In this document: piece by piece, positions 60,083 through 64,000 of the stretch
How positions within the stretch are numbered: the stretch's first letter is position 1
Layout of the letters: every line of letters starts with the position of its first letter
DNA from: Flammula alnicola
Taxonomy: Eukaryota; Basidiomycota; Agaricomycetes; Agaricales; Strophariaceae
DNA length: 64,000 nt
NCBI GenBank assembly: GCA_015499995.1
Contig: JADNRV010000037.1
Location: 310,001-374,000 of the forward strand
Reading direction: 5' to 3'
Made by a program: the position numbers and the translations under genes
The notes under the pieces: generated by a model
What the model was told of the DNA's origin: nothing
The model's input: the letters and a program-made list of their open reading frames with translations, nothing else
Database searches by the model: none

Positions 60083-61146
60083 CAGTACTTTGCTGTGCCC
60101 CACCTATTCCGGTTGGAATGACTGGAATCCGGTGGAATGGGACTGGAATCCAGTGGAATGGGACTGGATTCCAGTGGAATGAAACTGGAATGGACTGGAA
60201 TGGGACCAAAATCCAATGGAATAGACGAGAATACATTGTATTTTGTTTAATTTAGATGTCACATGTCACAGGCCTTTGAATTTGTCAAAAAAGTCACACC
60301 TCTTCTTATCCCAAGCCCTTTGTCCAAAAATCACCCCGCAAAATCCAAATCTAAATATAGAAATTTAGGGTGAAATCATCTAAAATAGGTTGCGAAAACT
60401 ATAGGGTCCACCCTAATCTGGCAGGTGTCTGAAACCAAAAATTCAGGCACAGGAGTCACATGTCACACAGGTGTGACATGTGCAAATTGACTCCTTTATA
60501 TGCCTTATTTGTCTATTTGAGATACATATGTTATGTGACTGATGTGTGAGTGATTCAGAGTCAATAAGGTACTATCAGATTTAGCATTTTGACAAGATTC
60601 TAAATATATCTATATTATGTGTCCCAGACAGGCAATATTACCATATTTAGGCTGTTTTGAGGACCGTGGGAATTTTATGCCTAAAAAGGTAATTATAGCA
60701 CCTGCTGTGAAACCTGTGTACCTTTAGAAATCATGTGATCTGCTGCTCTCATTGATGAGAAAACTGCAAAAAACTCAACCAAATCCACATCTTTTCAAAA
60801 TCACCTACTCCAAATGTTGAATTTCCTAATTGGGAATATGTCTTGGCACACTATCCAATTTTATTTCAATACCACAGACAGGTACTGATGTCTATTTCTA
60901 TATATAGACATCAGAAATCACCAAATCATAATGCATTTCTATTCCATTCCAGTGGAATATCTGGTTGTTCCATTCCAGCCATTCCACTCCTGTTGCATTC
61001 CAGTCAACATTCCAGTGGAATCTCGGAATTTGCCCCTTTTTCAAAAAATTTCAGAAATTTGGCAGGAGATTCCACCGGAATGGCCCTATATTCCACCGGA
61101 TTCCACCGGATTCCGGTAGGAATAGGGGGGGCACAGCAAAGACCTC
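60083..61146. mobile_element. hAT-like non-autonomous element A, nested in the 3' LTR
   Basis: 1064 bp flanked by the direct 8-bp repeat CAAACACT (60075-60082 and 61147-61154). Ends are CAGTACTTTGCTGTGCCCC and, read from the other side, GAGGTCTTTGCTGTGCCCC, so the inverted repeats agree after the first five or so bases. Next to both ends are runs of TTCCGGTGGAATGG or TTCCAGTGGAATGG type words. A perfect stem with 12-bp arms and a 2-nt loop lies at 60457-60482. There is no transposase. Its position inside the LTR shows it arrived after the copia element. Confidence 0.9.
60457..60482. repeat. Perfect 12-bp hairpin in element A
   Basis: CACATGTCACAC, loop AG, then its exact reverse complement. 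Single copy in the element; role unknown. Confidence 0.8.
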
Positions 61147-62367
61147 CAAACACTGAGGTGAGCTCTCTTACTTAGTGTTCATATATTCTTTAACTTACGA
61201 CGTACCATAGTGAATATCTTATAGGTACTTAGTTAATGTTAGTCGTTTGTCCCGCAAACACTGAGTGAATATCTTATAGAGAACACCGTGCCTATGCAAC
61301 ATATGGTAAGTAAGAGGGTAATACTAATCTTACGAAGGAAAGATGTACCTCAGCTTGGGAAGGTTAGCGTAATCCTCGGCCAATGCAGGATCCCACAAAC
61401 TAGAGTCCGTAACCTGACAGGCATCAGGCAAGGACCTAGAAAACAAATAAAAAGCTTGAGAAACACAAAACGAAGAAAAGACAGCAACTTACTCCACACA
61501 GAAGGAATTGGCCGACTGATAATCATGAGTGTGGGACTCAGCAGGCTTAGCGGTCGTGTCAGTAGCAGTGGCAGTAGCAGTAGCAACGGTTGCGTTCTCG
61601 GTTGTGCCGTTGTTGTTCACAACTTCAGCTGCCGTCGAAGGGCCAGAAGCAGGATTGGAAGCAAACAGACGCAACTCAGCCTCACGAGCAAGTCGACTCG
61701 CTTTAGCAGCTCTCCTGTTATACAATCAGATAAGCCAAGAAAAGATAAATACAAAAGCGAGTCTCACAGTAAATCACGAGCTTCTCGTTCTACATCCCTT
61801 TTGGAGGGTTTGAAAGGGGGAGGAGGGCTGAAGAACAGTCAGTTGGCTTCTAATTTCACAGCAAGCAATACTCAACGTGATTGTAGAATGGATCGAACGA
61901 GGGGATGTTGCTCGTTTCTTTCCTTTATTATGCTTAGAGCCTGAGTGGTCATATGCCCTTTGCTTCCCTTTCTTGCTGGATGTGCTAGAAATCGACAAGA
62001 ATATGAACATGGGTTTCATCTTTGATGAATCAATAAACTACCTTGGCATCTCAGCTTCACTTATGGGATCCCAATCTGGAGATATTTCTCTAGGGCGCTT
62101 GACGTCCTTGACTTTGGCTTTTGGTAAAAGGCAGATGAGCTCGTCTGTCTGTAAAATTAAAAGTCAATTGTAACCAACCTTCATCCCGTCGACGAGCACT
62201 CTTCTTCTTCGGTGTTTGAGGCATTGGAGGCATCGATTCAACTTCCGACGAAGATAACTGTCGAAGCGAGGAGGAATGAGAACGTTTGTGCTCCCCTCGT
62301 TTGAGTGTACGTCCACGAGGCAGGTCATCAGTTCTTGACTTTACGCTGCTTTTTGACCTGAACAAGC

Positions 62368-63304
62368 GAGGTCTTTATTGTCCTCCACTGATTCCTACCG
62401 GAATCCTGCGGAATCCGGTCATTCCGGAGGAATAATTTTTGGGTCATTTTGGCTGAGAGGCCAGCCAAAATGCGAAATTTCATTCCGGAGGAATGCAGAC
62501 TGGAATAAGCTGCAACCGGAATACCCAACAGGAATGGCCGGAACGGAATGGCCACCGGAATCCGGTTTTTCCAAAAAAGGAAATATGGTTATTTTTAGCA
62601 CCAACATGAAAATATCACACTATTACATAAAATGACATCAAAATGAGACTGTGGGACCTATTTCTAATCAAGATATTCCATATTTAGCAAGTGCAATTTT
62701 CAAAACCGCCGGCTTTGGGCGAGTTTTTCGCGTTTTTCTCGATGACGAAAGCAGCTAGTCACATGATTTTGATATATTTGTGATTCTGGAAGCATGCTCT
62801 ATAGTTACTTTTTTTGGCAAAAAGTTCCCACGGTCCCCAAAAGAGACCAAATAAGGTGATTTCAGTTACCCGAGTGAGATGACATATACATATTTGTAAT
62901 CTCCTTAAAATTCTGAATCTGATGGTACCCCATTGACCCTGAATCTCTCAGAATTGGTTACACAATCTACAAATATATTATAGATAGATAGGGTATGTAG
63001 TCTGATGTTTTTGGTAGGTTAGCAACAGTTCTCTGGTCTAATGGTTAAATGGTCTGGGATATTAGCTACTGGATTTCTTCTGGGGCTCTGGGTTCAATTC
63101 CTGAAAGATGCAAAATCTTTGAGTGATATTTTTCTCTGAGTTCTGTCTAAGTCCACCAAGTTGAAGTCCTAACCGGAATTTCGGTCATTCCTGTGGATTC
63201 CGGTCAGGATTCCTGCGGAATTGAGTCCATTCCTGCGGATTCCGGTCCATTCCTCCGGAATCCGGTCATTCCGGGAGGAATCAGTGGAGGAATGAAAAGT
63301 ATTG
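62368..63304. mobile_element. hAT-like non-autonomous element B, inside an intron
   Basis: 937 bp flanked by the direct 8-bp repeat GAACAAGC (62360-62367 and 63305-63312). Ends are GAGGTCTTTATTGTCCTCC and, from the other side, CAATACTTTTCATTCCTCC, followed on both sides by ACTGATTCC. The two end types correspond to those of element A (GAGGTCTTT and CAGTACTTT), so both belong to one family. The interior is A+T-rich with CCGGAATCC words at the edges and a tRNA-like promoter segment. Removing the element and one repeat leaves a 54-nt intron with normal GTAAGT and CAG borders. Confidence 0.9.
63027..63111 (+). other. tRNA-like segment with Pol III A and B boxes
   Basis: TGGTCTAATGG at 63034-63044 fits the A-box consensus (TRGYNNANNNG) and GGTTCAATTCC at 63091-63101 fits the B box (GGTTCRANNCC), 46 bp apart. 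The acceptor and T-stem positions do not pair, so it is not a functional tRNA. It may be a tRNA-derived (SINE-like) segment within element B. Confidence 0.5.
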
Positions 63305-64000
63305 GAACAAGCACAAATTGCAACACATTAAAATAAGAAAAAATGTTTAAACTTACGAAGCCTTCTCAAATATATCGTGACGGCGCTTTTTTGCTCTTGG
63401 ATCTTCTGGAGATGGAATGTCGGGTGACGGCTCCAAACCACCCAGTTTCAGTGGTGAAATAGAGATACTGATAACGAGCAATCAATATAAACAAAACACG
63501 GTCGCTGATAAAGTTATATGACATACGGCTTGCTATTTGAAACCTTCACTGGAGAAGGCGAAGGTGAAGACGATTGGGATGATGCATCCGGAGGGCTGCT
63601 GGCCACTGGTTGGGAGTGGTAAGAAGTTTCCGGTTTGACACGCGTCTTCTCGTGAACTATATCACGAAAGGCTTCACCAACCGGACTGGCGTCGCAGGTT
63701 AGCTCGTGGAAAAAAAAGGGAGAGAGAAGATGTATTACGGAGGTGTGGTGTCGTTTGACAAATGAGAAGGAACTGGCGAGACACGTGATTTTGATTTGCC
63801 CTTGGACTTCACAGAGCGGCGTGCTTTCTTTGGCGTGATATTCAGCCTGCAGGTAAAATAAAAACATGAGACTGCAAGACGACGTTGAGAAATCAAACAG
63901 GCATACGCTCGCTCTTCCTCCGATGGAGTGGCTGTGTCAGCCTGAAATCGTCTTTTATAACTGTGAAGGAAGAATCAGCTGCTGTTGGACTAAGTATAAG

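Larger units (their letters stand above)
54991..61278 (+). mobile_element. Ty1/copia LTR retrotransposon
   Basis: Two 317-bp LTRs (54991-55307; 59890-61278 once a nested insertion is removed) differ at four positions, all transitions. The element is bounded by the 5-bp direct repeat GAGAA (54986-54990 and 61279-61283). LTRs begin TGTAGG and end CTTATA. The internal region carries gag, protease, integrase, reverse transcriptase and RNase H in the copia order, and a polypurine tract GAGGGGGAG directly before the 3' LTR. It is inserted in an exon of a minus-strand host gene. A single-base frameshift in the reverse transcriptase makes this copy non-autonomous. Confidence 0.95.
59890..61278 (+). 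repeat. 3' LTR, interrupted by a nested element
   Basis: It matches the 5' LTR up to 60082, is interrupted by 60083-61146, and resumes at 61147 after an 8-bp duplication. It starts directly after the polypurine tract at 59881-59889. Confidence 0.9.
61279..64000 (-). pseudogene. Host gene interrupted by the copia element, 5' part (runs off the window)
   Basis: Minus-strand exons can be followed from the window edge: YKRRFQADTATPSEEER, then SVKSKGKSKSRVSPVPSHLS, ASPVGEAFRDIVHEK, IPSPEDPRAKKRRHDIFEK (donor near 63356), KSSVKSRTDDLPRGRTLK, ELICLLPKAKVKDVKRPREI, SSKKGKQRAYDHSGSKHNKG, FKPSKRDVEREARDLL, AAKASRLAREAELRLFASNP and LPDACQVTDSSLWDPALAED. The composition is Ser/Pro/Lys-rich with several possible nuclear signals. 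The exon starting at 61291 is broken after 13 bases by the retrotransposon. The intron between the fourth and fifth exons listed holds a separate 937-bp element. No known domain is visible. Confidence 0.6.

Noticed and set aside
63027..63111. Functional tRNA gene
   Set aside because: A and B boxes fit, but the acceptor stem and most of the T stem do not pair, so only a tRNA-derived relic is reported.
1..64000. CRISPR arrays, bacterial operons or ribosome-binding sites
   Set aside because: The sequence is clearly eukaryotic with spliceosomal introns throughout; none of these features applies.

Overview
The window is a piece of a filamentous fungal nuclear genome, most likely an agaricomycete (mushroom-forming basidiomycete). 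Genes carry many 50-60 nt introns with GTRNGT donors and CAG/TAG acceptors. The protein repertoire also fits: F-box proteins with a cysteine-rich C-terminus, a Ser-rich GPI-type cupredoxin, fungal G-gamma subunits, a DUF6570/Helitron-like element and a PDR-type ABC relic. All exon structures were worked out by hand from splice signals and reading frame. For most named genes the summed exons are an exact multiple of three.

Region 1 (0.4-27 kb) is conserved gene space. In order it holds: an F-box gene (-), a Gly/Ser-rich conserved fungal protein (-) with a distant paralogous exon downstream, a small acidic/coiled-coil gene (-), two tandem G-protein gamma genes (+), a thioredoxin (-), a cupredoxin (+), a myotubularin-type phosphoinositide phosphatase (+), S-adenosylmethionine synthetase (+), amidophosphoribosyltransferase (+, start codon split by an intron), an arrestin-fold protein (-) and the ribosome-assembly factor BRX1 (-).

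Region 2 (27-34 kb) is decaying sequence: a truncated leucine-rich-repeat gene, a small intact membrane protein gene, an ABC-transporter fragment frameshifted in Walker A, and eroded unassigned sequence.

Region 3 (34-64 kb) is dominated by nested mobile elements whose junctions can be read. They are a 424-bp hAT-type MITE with 8-bp target duplications; a 7.6-kb Helitron-like element (Rep plus PIF1 helicase plus a C-terminal ubiquitin-protease-like domain) with one in-frame TGA; a 5.6-kb foldback-type element with about 717-bp inverted arms sitting in an intron of a large JmjC-domain gene; a 6.3-kb Ty1/copia element inserted in an exon of another gene; and two related 1-kb hAT-like elements. 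One of these two lies inside the copia 3' LTR and the other inside what was a 54-nt intron. Host reading frames continue across the insertions, so these look like recent events in otherwise intact genes.
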